64,000 bases of DNA, taken from positions 434,001-498,000 of the forward strand of contig BCJJ01000017.1 of the NCBI GenBank assembly GCA_039545355.1. The letters run 5' to 3'. The position numbers and the translations under genes were made by a program. Positions 1 through 11,839 of the stretch are shown here, piece after piece (the stretch's first letter is position 1; each line of letters starts with the position of its first letter). This stretch comes from Trichosporon coremiiforme (Eukaryota > Basidiomycota > Tremellomycetes > Trichosporonales > Trichosporonaceae). The notes beneath the pieces are model-generated. The model was not told where the DNA came from and made no database searches. It saw nothing but the letters and a program-made list of their open reading frames with translations.

Positions 1-1684
1 GAATCTTCTTCTTCTCCGCCTCCCAGCGCTGGTTCTCGGCCTTGGCGAGGCGCGTCGCCTCGCGGCGATATTCGCTCTCGCGGCTGTTCCAAGCCGGATC
101 CATCTCGGTGCGCACCGCGTCCATGGGGATGATGTACTCGCACAATCCCAGAAGCATGCGCACAACCTCGACCGCACTCGGGATACGGGACGCGGCGGCC
201 CGGCCCCTCCTAGGAGCCTCTGTGGCCCAGGTCGGCGTCTCGTCCCCCTCGCCGAGGTCCAGGATGGACCGGAGCGCAGCCTCGTTCCGCTCCCTGCTTG
301 CGTTGCTCGGTTCCTCCGCCATGGTGATGCCGAGCAGATCCTCGAGATCGTTGAAGATGCGCGCAAAGCGAGCGAGGTCCGCGTAATGCTTCAGTTCCGT
401 GTGGTACTGGTTCAGCGCGTCGAAGGCGTCCTCGGTCGTGCCATAGTGCGCGCCCTGGTCTGTGATGATGACGTCGAGCAGTCCCGCAGCGACGGAACGC
501 ACAGTCGCTTCGGGAAGGGGGTGGTCAAAGTCGTCCAGCGGCGCGAGCGAGCGGTCGGCCAGGCCGAGGAGAGAGCGGAAACGCACGACAAACTCGCGCA
601 GGTACATGCGCTGCTCGGCCTCTTCGAACGAGAGCCGCGTGTCGACATTCTTAACGACGGGACGCGGGGGTTCGGGGTGCTCCTTCTTCTTCACGGGGGC
701 TTTCTTCGGCTCAGCCTTCTTCGCCGTCTTCTTCTTCGCATCCTTGGCAGCGGCGGCCTTGCCCTTCACGTCCTTCCCCTTCGCCTTGGACTTGGGGTCC
801 GCCTTGGCCTTGCTCTTCGCCGTTGTTGTCTTCGCCTTGGACTTTGCCGCGGGCTTCTTCGCCTCCGCCTTCTTCTTCGCGGGCTTCTTCGGCGCGTCGG
901 GATCGCTGAGCTCCGAGTCCGACCCCTCGCCCGCCTGCTCCTTGACGGCCTTCTTCTTGCTCTTCTTCTTCGGCGGCGTGTCGGTGATCTCGCCCGCGTC
1001 GCTCTTGCGCAGGAACTCTGCAATCGGCATCCCAATGTCCTCCGCCTTCTTCACCACGTTACTGCGCATCAGCTCAGTCGAGGGGATTGTAGCCTACCCG
1101 AGCGGCTCCAGGCCCTTCTTCTTACGACACGTCGCATTCTGGCATTCCTCGAGACAACACGGGCACTCGAACGTGTACGGCAGTCCGTCGTCGTGTCCCT
1201 CTGCTGCTCGCGGCGCCGAACGCACAGCAGCCACATCAATGCCGTACCGCTTCACCAGATCGCGCTCGCACCACACGTAGTTGCAAGCACGGGGTGGTTG
1301 GAGCTTGGAGTGTTTGCGCAGTTTGGTGCACCGCAGCAGGTCTGGTTGAGTCAGCTCGTGGTCGCCGATCTGCCGTAAGCTGGGTTACTGACTCTCCGGC
1401 TCAACCGCCAACCGGCACTGGTGGCAGTACGGCTTCTTCTCCTTGTCGCTGCTGTCCTGCTCCGGTTTAGGTGCGGGCTTGCTCTTCTTCGCGCTGGTCT
1501 CCTTGCCAGAACTAGAGGGCGCCTTCCGCTTGGACGCGAGTTGCGGGGGATCCTCCGGCGGCGGGGTGAGGACGTCGCTCTCGACGGACGCGGCGCGTCG
1601 TGAATTCGGGCTGCTCGTCGTCTTCGTCAGCGTCGGGACCGTGGAGTCTGCCATGGGGGAGGACGCGGTGGACGCGGCAGACAT
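1..1684 (-). CDS. zf-4CXXC_R1 (CDCA7-like) zinc-finger protein, 3' end cut off by the window edge
   Basis: The likely start is the ATG at 1684. Exons are 1684-1393, 1341-1098 and 1061 to the edge; introns of 51 and 36 nt join in frame. After a Ser/Thr/Pro- and Lys-rich N-terminus comes a cysteine-rich module: YCHQCR, then RCTKLR, CNYVWCERDLVKRYG and, after a spacer, FECPCCLEECQNATCRKKKG. This order matches the zf-4CXXC_R1 domain of CDCA7/JPO1 and the MAO-A repressor R1. A Lys/Ala-rich basic linker follows (about 960-660), then a helical, acidic C-terminal region that runs off the window. CDCA7-type proteins are nuclear and recruit the HELLS remodeller to chromatin in animals; whether this fungal member does so is inference. 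The large basic insert and missing C-terminus keep the function provisional. Confidence 0.8.
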
Positions 1685-2257
1685 GGGGTGCGAGATAGGA
1701 TAGGATGGGGTGAGAGATGGGACAGAGTGGAGTTTACGCGATTGACCCCATCTGACCCAGGGAGGGAGAAGGTGAAGGACTGCACCCGCTACCTTGTGGT
1801 ACCGCTCGAACTGAAAAGCCACGCGACTTTGTTTTCATTTTCATTTTGGTGGCGCGTCACATGTCATCTCCACCCTCGCGTCTGGGTGTTTGTCCGATCA
1901 AATCTATCCTTTTTCGTCGGACGTCAGAGTGAGCCTCGGCGCGCTCGGAGATGTCCTTCCTGCATACGCTTGTATCGCTGGGTGTGCAAGGCAGCTGGCA
2001 TACGTGCAGTGGAAACTACGCCGAGACGCCCTCGGTGGCGACACCGACGTACCGAGGGCTCAGGCTGATATCCGCCGAAGTTTACCCGAGCAGTGTATGT
2101 GTGCCGCAGGCGGGGCAGAGCATAGAACGCACGTCCCGTACCTTCCTCCGAGCCCAGCCCTCATTCTCCTCACCTCTCAGCGCATCCGTTCGAGCACGTC
2201 CAGCGCAAGTGGCAAAGCCCTACAGTACATGCATAAAACCCATACAAGCACCTATGC
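1685..2257. other. intergenic: leader of the zf-4CXXC_R1 gene and 3' flank of the SUN gene
   Basis: No exon-like reading frame with splice signals was found on either strand. The open frames here overlap only by chance. The segment should hold the promoter of the leftward gene starting at 1684 and the 3' end of the SLP1-type gene. Confidence 0.5.
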
Positions 2258-4763
2258 CTATGTGGAGAAGCTCCCCTCATGTCTAAGTATCATTCTCGGA
2301 TGCAGCCCTCCAATGCCATTGTACTCCTCCTCCTCGCTGACGAGTTCGTTGCTTGCCTCGCTCGCGCTGGCGATATCGTTCGGATCGCTCGCCTGCTCGC
2401 TTGCACTAGCGCTTGTGCCATTCACACTCGTGTCCCACTCGTCCTCACCCCCTTCTGTCGGGAACCGCCGTCTTCGCGGTGTGGGCGTCAGCGCCGCTCT
2501 TGGTGAGCGCTGTGGGAATCCCGGTGACCGCAGCGTTGGGGACCGCGGCGAGCGCGCAGGATAGGGCGGGAGCTCGTCGTCCGCTCTTCTCAGGGGATGC
2601 AAGTGCGCGCTCCTCAGTTTGGAGCGGGGGACGACGGGATCCTCGGTCTCGCCGTGGATCATGGATAGGGAGCGTTGCGCCAGAGCTCGGCGTTTCAGGT
2701 GTGCCAGTGTCGGGGTGGTGGGGCGCGATCCCTTCCGCCGTCTCGGCTGACTCGGGCTGAGCGGTGACGACGGCCGATCGTCTTCTTCTCGCCAATCCCT
2801 ACCGTCCAATGGCGGTCTCGGCGTCGCAACATCGATCACCAGTCCGGCCAATGGCCCGGAACTGAGTTTCTTCCCGTGTCGCTTCCGTGGGCGTTCGCTC
2901 AGTGGCCGCAACAACGTCTCGACGGTCGCCGACTTGGAGAACAGCGCCAGACCCACGATGCCGATCAGGATGACGAGCTGAGCGACCGATTTGCGCCGCT
3001 CGAACCCGAGTTCGTCGGCTAGGGCCCTCAACTGTGCTTGGGCGGCTCGTCGGTCCCTCTCGCCAGCTAAACGGAGATACTCCACCTGTGTCGAGAGACG
3101 AAGGAGGCGCGCGTCGGCGCCTGCGTGAGCTCGTTCGGCGTCGTTCCGGGCCGCGAGGAGAGTCTGCTGGACCGCCTCGAGTCGGGAGACGGCACCGCGC
3201 AAAGCTCGAGCCTGCTCGTCGATGTATCGCGCAACGAGCGTTCCATTTCCCTCGAGGGCGGAGAGACGACGCACGATGTGCGCGTAGATTGACTCTGAGG
3301 CGTCGCGTTTCTGGGCACTGGGGAGGGGAGCGGCGGACGAGATCGAGGATCCGTTCTCGGCCGAGGGATTGCTGATGGCGCCGGAAACGGCAGCGCCGCC
3401 CGCACTACCCGCGCCGGCGCTGGCGCTGCTGTTCGGGACGGCTGCGACGGTGAGTGTGCCGTCGCTGGGAACCGAGCCAGCGCTGGAAACACCGGCCGCG
3501 ACACTGGAGCCAAGAGACGAGGAACTAGCCAGGCTCGCCGGAGCGCACTGGATGATCTCCTCGTACTCGAGCTCCCTGCCGCGCCTAGCTTGGGCCTGGA
3601 CAAGTTTCTCCAGCTCGCACAGTTCCTGCTCCCGCTTGCTCTCCTCCTCCTTCTCCCTCGCTTCTGCGGCACGGCGCTCAGATTCGACCCGCTCCTGCTC
3701 CCGCTGCACGAGCTGGCGTTCCCTCTCTGCCGCCTCTGCGGCCTCGTCCCGCGTAGCTTCGGCCGAGCGGCGCTGCTCCATCTTGAACGCCTCCATTTGG
3801 TTCAGGCCGTAGACCTTCAACTGCGAGACGGGGCAGTAGTACTCTGTCCCGTAGTAGGAGGGGAAGTCGAGGCGGACGAAGCGGTGGAAACTCGTCGGTT
3901 CGGGGAGCGTGAAGGTCTGCGAGCGAGCGTTAGCGACCGCACTTCCAGGTTACGAGAGGGGGACGAGGAGTCATGTGGTCACGCAACCTTAGTCCAGTGA
4001 CTTCGACCCGAAGTGGAGCAGAGGGGATGCGAGAAGCAATACTCACCTGCACGCCGCGGACGTTCTTGCCGACCCACTCGCCGACAGGCTTCCAGTCCTC
4101 CGTCTCCTCCCCGCCGACGCTTAGGCGAACGGACCGCACGACGCCCGAGAAGAACTCCCACACCGCCACCTCGATGGCGGAGATACGGATTTCGTCGCAG
4201 AGCTCGACGACGACCCAATGCTCGTTGGAGCGACAGGGCGTGAGCATGTATCGGTCCTTGCTCTTGTGCAGGAGCGAGGAGGCGTGCTGCGTAGCGGGCG
4301 ACGAGGAGATGACGCGCGCGGAACAATCAGGCGAGGCGTAGTTGTACCGGTTCGCCTTCTTGCCCTGCGTTTGTGGGGGTGGTGCTGGGTCGGCAGGGAC
4401 GTTGGCTTCTGGCACCGAGGAAAGCGCCGAGGACGAGTTGGCGGAAGAGTGTGTGCGATTGTCGATGGGCGCTGGTGGGGGTTTCCGGACTTGCTGCTCG
4501 GCGGCCTGCCGCGCCTTCCATTCCTCGAAGGACTCGAAGGACTCGAACGCCGCCTCGGGCACATCCTCCGGTATGCAGTGGGGGTGCACTAGGCCGAGGG
4601 TGATGATGAAGGGCGTCTGGCCCCCGTCCCCGGCGGGACAGGACGGGCCCGGCCCACCTCCGGCGCCGCCAGCGACGACAGAGGACGAAGATGTGGTCGG
4701 ATCGGTGGTCGGGTTCGCGAATGCCAGCAGCGCCTGCACGAGGTGCAGAGTTAGCGGGCGCAT
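2258..4763 (-). CDS. SLP1: SLP1-type (mid-SUN) SUN-domain ER/nuclear membrane protein
   Basis: Two exons (4763-4047, 3916-2258) join in frame across a 130-nt intron and encode 790 residues. The N-terminus is hydrophobic and looks like a signal peptide. The SUN-like domain lies at about residues 125-275. Its hallmarks are RYNYASPDCSARV, KDRYMLTPC, VVELCDEIRISAIEVAVWEF, FSGVVRSVRLSV, and YYGTEYYCPVSQLKVYG just after the intron. Long charged coiled coils follow, then one membrane segment near residue 550 (QLVILIGIVGLALF) and a Pro/Ser/Arg-rich tail. This is the layout of yeast Slp1 and plant/animal mid-SUN (OPT) proteins rather than of the C-terminal SUN proteins of LINC complexes. In yeast, Slp1 works with Emp65 in the ER to stabilise unfolded soluble proteins. 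That role is transferred from the family. Confidence 0.88.
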
Positions 4764-5224
4764 GTCATCGAGACTATGCTGGCTGTGCTGGCAGGGCTAG
4801 CGTCGCGGGTGGTCGCGGTGGTGGGTAGATAAGTGATAAGTGGGCAGGCAGGATCCAGGATGAAATTATCGGTGGCTCATGGCTCGGTGGCTTGGAACGC
4901 AGGTCGTTACACCGACGCTGGCTGCACCGAGGATCTGACGCTGCCTCGGGATGCGGGGTAGGATGCGGGGAACTCCCGCCCGCTGCGGTGCCGCCCAACC
5001 TTCTCGCGTCATTCCGCTCTGCCTTCTACGGCTGAAACGGCGGCAACAGCCGAATTGTTCTGGCAACGGCGCATGACTGCATAGTGCTGGTGCATCCTCG
5101 ATTCTGCCCCAACACTGCGATGCAACGTTGCAACAAAGGGCCACGGCAGGTCTATGCATGCAGTCTATGGTGGTCGTAGTATTGTCTGGTGGTACAAAAG
5201 AGTTACAGTAGTCTAGTCGTTCGT
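4764..5224. other. intergenic: SUN gene promoter and SGNH gene 3' flank
   Basis: I see no coding exon here. Both flanking genes read leftward, so this stretch holds the promoter of the SUN gene and the 3' end of the SGNH hydrolase gene. Confidence 0.5.
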
Positions 5225-7244
5225 CTATACACTGCGGGCGTTAGCGAACACGCCTTCTCGCTCCTCCTCGCCCCCCCCCCCCCCCCCCCCCCCCCCTCCT
5301 TGCCACCGACACGAGAAGCACGACACTCACCTCATAACCGAAATCAGACGGAAGTTAGTGCCGCCCCCCGGGTCCTTGGTCTCCTTGAGCAGCTCGCACG
5401 TCACAGTGTGCTTGCCCGCGGGTAGACCCTCAGCAACTGTCGCGAAGCGTCCGATGTTCCTGCCTGTTAGTTTCTACCAGTGGGTCGAAACTCACTCAGA
5501 GCGATCCCAGAAGCCCTCGACAACGACAGCCTTGTCCTCCCTCCCCTCGACCCAGCACTTGAGGTTGCCGAGGCCGTACTCCTTGCTCTTCAGCGAGTAG
5601 AGCTTGACGAGGCCGACCTTTGTCTCGAGCTCAAACTGGATCTTAGCCCCAGGCTCTTCCGCGACGAAGAACGGTTTATCTTTGTGGTCCGGGTGGACCC
5701 AGTAGTGCCAGCCCTCATTCGCAGTCGGCGTGATGTTGTAGGCGGGATCGGGCGAGCGAGCGGAGTAGCAGGTCGGGTGCCAGGGTGCCAGGCGGTGGTC
5801 GACGTGCGGGTTCCACTTCTCCAGCGCCGACAGACGCGGCAGGCGTCCAAGCTCGGGCGTAGGCGTGTACATGCCGGGGTACCAGGTGTCGGATTCGGGC
5901 ACACCCTTATCCAGGTCAGCGTTGATGTGGTGAGACCACGGACGTTGCTCATCGCCCCAATTCACGGGCCGCTGCAGCGGCGCGTTGCCGTAGGCCGCAC
6001 GAAGGAGCTCATCGAAGGACTCGTTCTCCGCCCGCTCAATCGGCATGGGCGTCTTCGGCGGGAACAGCACATCGGGCTCCTCCAGGCCCTCGCAGACGGC
6101 GTCACGCAGCAAGCTTTGAACCAGTCGAGACGCGTCCGCGTGTCCTCGAGAGTTCATGTGACGCTTGTCGGGCTCGTGCCAGTAGCTGCTGTCAGCTAAT
6201 TATTCAATTTCCCAGCTCACTTCTCGGTGAAGTACCACGGCAGCAACTCCGGGAAGCGCGACCAGTGCGTGACGAGGGGGTGTCGTTGGCTAGAGTTAGC
6301 TGTATTGCGGCTTCGAAGCTCACTTGATAACCGGGACATCTTCTGGTCAGCTTGGAAGCACACACAGACGAAGCAGGACTCACCGTAGTACTGCGCGATC
6401 GGGAGATGTTTTCGGTATCCACCGCCGGCCATCTCACCCTGGCTGAAGGCGACGACCTCAAGGAGCATAACGGCAGGCTGGTTGGGCAGGTCGAGCAGGC
6501 CGCGCAGAAGGTTCTCCATGTTCGTCTCGTGCTCGGGAAGCGCCTCATCGTTGACGCCGAGCTCGACAACAACGAGGTCTGCGTCCTCCGGGATGTGGAG
6601 CTTCATGCAGAAAGAGAAATAGTCGCTGCCGCTGGCGGGGATAGCGCCATTGACAGCATCGACCTTGGAGTGAGGGAATCGGGCTGCGAGCCAGTCGCGC
6701 AGCAACGAGATCCACGTCTCAGAGTCGTAAATGTGGTGTCCTTTCGTGACTGCTGTTAGCTTGTGGATGGCATACATAGCAGCTCAGTTCTTTAGGAAGA
6801 CTCACCACTACCACCAATCGCTGCCACCTTGATGGGTTCTCCGCGAAGCGCCTTCCCAAGGAAGCGGTGCGTACGCGCGAGCGAGCCTGTCGTCAGTATG
6901 AACTCGTAGATAAGGAACTCACCCTCGTATCCTCTCGAACGGCGGAGGTTGGCGCGTCCGAAGTGACGCTCGAACTCATCGGGGGCTGCGCACCACTTGC
7001 GGAGGTCACGAACATTGCCAACGGCCGTGGAAGGCAGCTCGTACGTCGACACCAGGTCTGGTGGACGGCTGGGCTTGAGGCCTTCTGGAACCCAGGCGGT
7101 GGCGCGTGTCGGGAGGTGGTCGTACTCGAAGAGGAGGAAGGTGAGAGTGCAGAGAACGAGGGTGAAAAGAACAGCGGCCTGCGAGCGGGGGCTGCCCGGC
7201 AGGCGCTGCGCGAAGGACATTCCTTTGGGCCCGCCGACGATCAT
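5225..7244 (-). CDS. membrane-anchored SGNH/GDSL-like hydrolase
   Basis: Seven exons (7244-6806, 6749-6384, 6342-6324, 6289-6221, 6188-5496, 5459-5331, 5231-5225) give 573 residues in frame. A signal anchor (AAVLFTLVLCTLTFLLFEY) lies near residue 25. The catalytic blocks are split by introns. Block I is IGGS, with the nucleophile Ser at the end of exon 1, followed by VTKGHHIY. Block III is VELGVND. The Asp-His pair lies in SYWHEPDKRHMNSRGHA. A C-terminal beta-rich domain ends FRLISVM. The layout points to a type II membrane enzyme in the secretory pathway that acts on ester- or acetyl-substituted glycans; the substrate cannot be read from sequence. The start at 7244 precedes the anchor directly. 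The last intron contains 26 consecutive C on the + strand. If it is retained, translation stops after two codons, so both forms give nearly the same protein. Confidence 0.8.
5271..5296. repeat. poly-C/poly-G homopolymer, 26 bases
   Basis: There are 26 uninterrupted C on the + strand. On the coding strand of the SGNH gene they are G, inside the last intron (5330-5232) or, if that intron is retained, in the 3' UTR. Such G-runs can form quadruplexes and are prone to slippage and miscounting in sequencing. Confidence 0.95.
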
Positions 7245-9347
7245 GCGTGGGCGGCCGGGTCTGGGTCGGTGGGCGGGTTGGAAAAAGTCTGGGTGCTGAT
7301 CAATAGATGGGAGTCGAGGAAGGCGCAGGTGGAAGCGAGGAAATGGTCGTGTGCGATGAGCAGAGTGTGAGATGAGCAGGAGTATGAAGATGAGTGATGA
7401 GCGTAAGATGGTCGACGGGCAGCGGTGGTATTGTGAGACCGTCCGGGTCGCAGCTCTTGTCACAAGCGGACTTTGGCCGCAGTCAACGATGGGCCAACCT
7501 TGTGGGATGGGACCCGTATGGTATGGATCGGTCCCCCCATCCAGAGCCATCGCAGTGGTTACCGTGGGTGGTGGCGTATCTCGGAACTGGTCATGTCGCT
7601 TTGGCTGGGTTTGGCTGCGGAGGTGCTTTGCCAAGGGTCTGCGCACAGGGCCGCAGTCGCTTCTTGCCCGTTTACCCTTGCTTTGGTGCGCCTTCGATGC
7701 TCTGGACTGCGCCTGCCCCAGCCTACAACCCTTGAACATGGCCAGACCCTGACTGAAGCTTGACCCGGCCAGCCTTAGCTGTTCTTGGACCTGACGTATT
7801 TTTGGGCGGGCGTCTGGAGGACATTCCTTGGTCGGCGCTTGCCGTCTTTCCGCCCGGCGCTCGACACTCTCGCACCTCGATCCTCAATTGTTTTGCATTG
7901 GTCACTGCAGCGTTTCCATGCTTGACGTATGACTTGCAAGGATTCTACTATGAGATCCCATAGGAGTCACTGTGCCAGGTTGCCAGGAGATTGCGTCGCC
8001 CTTGGAGGTTTAGGAACCTCTCCCTCAAACTGTCCACTCATCGGCTACACATGAACTGCGAGACAGTCACATCCGGTGTGTCGTACGCAGCATCTCGCAG
8101 CAAGCTACTCCGCACGGATGTGTTTGTGCGTCAACACTTCCCCAAAATCAAGGACCGCCGAAGCATCACGGCGCCGAACAGGCTATGTTTGGCCGACCTG
8201 GTAGCTTGGCGTTCGCAGCTTATTGTTGCTGGCGGCCCGACCGCACCGCAGCCCCGGACTTCCCGTGGGCACGACATAGCTGGCCCATGGGGTTTAGCTG
8301 TCCTGCATTCATGACAGCCACTTTTGACAACGCGCATCTTTGCAGATGTCCGGGCTCAAGGAACTCGGAAAGTGAAGCTCTGATCTCTGACCTTGTTCCC
8401 AGATTTTACGAAGATTATGCACTCGCGTTGCAAGGCTCATCTCGCCCATGAACCGGCACTACGGCCCGACTGGCAAGCAACACGCTGCTTTAAACCACAT
8501 CCTAGAACCTCACTTCTAGATGTTCATATCCAACGGGCCGAGGAAATGGCCGTGCCCATGGCCGACTTCTGAGGGTTAATAGCCCTCAACCAGAGCCTCC
8601 TCTCGTGACAGCGCGCGACTGGTCTAATCCCTTCTCCCTCTCCTACCTAGCCGAATGTACAGCTAGCGAACGCCGCAGAGTTGTCGCTGCGGTTCATCTC
8701 CCCGGTACCAGCTTCTACTTGGGAGGGCGAGAAGCGACATCCAGTTGCGCCTTTCAATGTCGTCGGAGTTTCGTTGCAGACCATGCCGCGACATATTGCT
8801 GTAGCAGATCATCAGTAATACAAATCAGTTTCGAAGCTGTGATCGCCTCCTCCGTGCGACTGAACTCCGAGCACCGTGTGCTGCGATCTCTCTAAGCAGC
8901 GACAGCGAGAGGGACGATGGACGGAGCCAAATTTCGGGCGACTTGTTTTCAGGAGACATGCAAAGGATGGTCGACGCGCACTGATCGAGAATGGGGTCGA
9001 CGGCATCAGCCAGATGGGTGTTGTGGACAGTGACGGAGGTGGTGCAGACGAGAAAATGGATAGCGAGATAACGCAAAGCATGCGGCGAAGTCAAGATTGA
9101 TGACCTTGTCGAGGACGTTCGTTGGCTGAAGGCGGAAGATCCCGGAGAAAGTGCCACAATGCGTGGGTGGACGGCATTATGGTGGGAGGCCCAGTCGGAG
9201 CCTCTCGGCTGAGTTTGCCTCGACCCGCCAATGGGTGCGGTGGGATTCGACGCTGAGCTGGGCCAGAGTTGAGTTGCTCCGTTCAGCGCTCAGTTGGTTG
9301 TCTTTGCTCTTGCTCACCACTCCCGCCCCCCCTCACCACCACTCCCC
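7245..9347. other. 2.1-kb intergenic region between divergent SGNH and QCR2 genes
   Basis: The AT content is higher than in neighbouring coding sequence. Short open frames on both strands lack conserved motifs and splice-linked partners. I see no transposon ends or RNA gene. The final 50 bases before QCR2 are pyrimidine-rich, as in a leader of a strongly expressed gene. Confidence 0.5.
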
Positions 9348-11084
9348 ATGTCTTTCCTTCGCGCCCGCGCCGCCCCCGCCCTCCGCCGGTCGTACGCCAC
9401 CGCCGCTGGCCCCGTTGAGGCTGCCGGCGTCAAGGTCCTCGGCATCGAGAACGGCCTCCGCCCCGCGACTTCGTCCGTTACCATCGTCGTCAAGGGTGGT
9501 TCGCGCTACGAGCCCGCTGTCGGTACCGCCCACGTCCTCAAGAACTTCGCTTTCAAGGTGCGTTACCTGTCTCAAGACTGCGAGATCCCTACGTCTGCGT
9601 GAAGAAGAACAGCCCGAACGCAGTACCGAAATCACAGCCGCGCAAAGTCGGGAAGGCGTCGGAGCTTTCTCGTTTCGGATGCGGACTACGTTTTAGCCGA
9701 CACGCAACGGCGAGCTCGATCACTGGAACATTGAAGACTGCCAGACGGAAGAACGGGAGAGCTATCGTCGAAGAATCGAGGAGAGCGAGCATGCGTTTGT
9801 CTGTTGTTGAAGATGCGTTGAGCGATCGAGTTTGGCTGTTCTTTCGGATGTGCGGGTTTCGCGCGTCATTCCCTTGATATCGGATACGGAGGACGGGACG
9901 CTGACTATTCCAGACGACTGCTGAGGGTTCCGCTCTTAAGAACGTCCGCAAGACCGAGCTTTACGGTGGTGTCCTCTCGTCTGGTCTTGGCCGCGAGCAC
10001 CTCTACCTGAACGCCGAGTTCCTGAAGGGCAACGAGTGAGTTGTGCATTACCAACTTCCAACTAACCCACCAGGAACGTCTTCGTTCCCCTCCTCGCCTC
10101 CGTTCTCTCCTCGACTCAGTTCCTCCCCTGGGAGTACTCTGAGCTCGTCCTCCCCAACGTCCAGGGTGAGGCCCAGGCTGCCGCTGCCTGCCCCATCGCT
10201 GCCGGTATCGACGCTGCCCACGCCGTTGCCTTCCGTCGCGGCCTCGGAAACTCCATCTACGCCTCCCCCAACTCCCCCGTCACCCTTGACAACGTCAAGC
10301 AGTTCGCCCAGGCTGCGTTCGCCAAGAACAACATTGCCGTGATCGGCCAGGGAATCTCCACTGAGGCTCTCGCCCAGGCTGTCCAGCAGTCCTTCGGCTC
10401 CGGCTCCGCTGCCGGCGGCAACCTCTCGACCTCCCCCTCGCAGTACTTCGGTGGTGAGGAGCGTCTCCCCCTCGACACCCACTCGAACCCCTCGGCCAAG
10501 CCCACTCTCGTCATCGCCTACGGACAGCAGGGCGCTGAGACCCCCGAGCTTGCCGTTCTCCCCCACCTCCTCGGCGGTGAGTCCGCCCTGAAGTGGGTCC
10601 CCGGCACCTCCCCCCTCTCCAAGGCCGCCGCCAAGGTCCCCGGCGCTCAGGTCCGCTCGTTCACCACCGGCTACTCCGACGCTGCCCTCTTCAACATCGT
10701 CATCCAGGCCCCCACCAACGAGGGTGTCCGCTCTGTCGCCCAGGAGGTCGCTCAGGCCATCAAGGCCACCTCCAACATCTCCGAGGAGGAGTTCTCGCGT
10801 GCCATCGCCAAGGCCCGCTTCGCCGAGGCTACCAAGCTCGACACCGCCGAGTCCCTGATCGTCTCGACCGCCAACGCCGTCCTTGCCGGCCAGGCCCCCA
10901 AGCCCCACGCCCTCGAGTCCCTCTCCGCCTCTGCCGTCTCGAAGGCTGCCGGCGAGCTCTTCAAGGCTAAGCCGACAGTCGTTGCTATCGGCAACACCCA
11001 CGTCCTCCCTTACGCGTGAGTACAAGCTGAACTAATCCCCCGCATTCAAATCTGACGACCCACAGTGACGAGCTCGGTCTGTAA
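9348..11084 (+). CDS. QCR2: mitochondrial cytochrome bc1 complex core subunit 2
   Basis: Exons 9348-9557, 9914-10035, 10074-11015 and 11066-11084 encode 430 residues. The N-terminus MSFLRARAAPALRRSYATAA is a typical matrix-targeting presequence. The body is a peptidase-M16-like fold: LGIENGLRPATSSVTIVVKGG, GTAHVLKNFAFK, ELYGGVLSSGLGREHLYLNA, then the C-terminal half. As in core 2 proteins, the HxxEH zinc site of active M16 peptidases is absent (HVLKN in its place). It is a structural subunit of respiratory complex III in the inner mitochondrial membrane. The first intron is 356 nt, about ten times longer than usual in this window. The last exon carries only six codons and the stop. Codon use is strongly biased towards C-ending codons, which suggests high expression. 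Confidence 0.95.
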
Positions 11085-11839
11085 GATGACGGAGTAAAAA
11101 AAGACATCGAGGCGCGGTAGATAGAGGACTCCAAAATAGCTAAACCACACCCACACTATCCAGATGCATCACGGTCTGGAATGGATCACTAAACTCGGGC
11201 AGAGAAGCAAGTGCGAAGAATGGAAGATGGCACGGGGCTCGGGAGATGTCTTTCTCTGGTGTCGAATTCCTTAACTCTTCTCTGTTTGCGTGTCCGTAGT
11301 TACGCCTCGGGAGATCTGCAAAAGGCTCAGTCTGCAAGAGGACAGTGAGGTGTCCGGCCATGGCATGGGTTCGGAGCCGATGTGTCCGACGGTGTCAGAG
11401 CTGCATGGTCATCATGTCAGCCGACGACATAAGAGTGCTCCTGTTGCAACGGAGGTTGTCGGTGCCTGCAGCATGTTCTCAAGGCTCGCCAATCTTGCAT
11501 CAGAGTATTATTGCTACAGCAAATCCTCTCCCTTGACCGCAGATAGAACAGGCAGAGGGTCCCTGCGGACGAGTTCGCGAGAGATGGAAAGCCACACTAT
11601 GGAGTCACGTGACGTCATCCTGCCATCCGACGTGACGACCGTGAGAGAGCAATGGCACGCGTCGCGTAGGTGACTGGATTCATGTCCGTCTCTGGGCTAT
11701 GGTGCGGATTGTCAACAAATCTGACTTTCTGGGCAGCGTGCCTTCCTTTCCTCCACCCCACAGCACACCACACACACTCCCTACGTCACACAGAAAGCAG
11801 ACTTTTGTCTCTTTTTATTTCGGCACACAAAGCCATGCG
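11085..11839. promoter_or_regulatory. intergenic region holding the polymerase kappa promoter with TCACGTGA/TGACGTCA elements
   Basis: No gene was found. At 11605-11617 a palindromic TCACGTGA (E-box of bHLH-zip type) overlaps a perfect TGACGTCA (CRE/ATF type), about 225 bp before the start codon at 11840. A further ACGTGACGAC follows at about 11629. Binding is inferred from the motifs only. An out-of-frame ATG at 11835 opens a two-codon ORF (ATGCGATGA) that overlaps the real start and could weaken initiation. Confidence 0.5.

Noticed and set aside
8812..9157. Open frames on both strands upstream of QCR2
   Set aside because: They overlap each other, have no motifs and lie in AT-richer promoter DNA.
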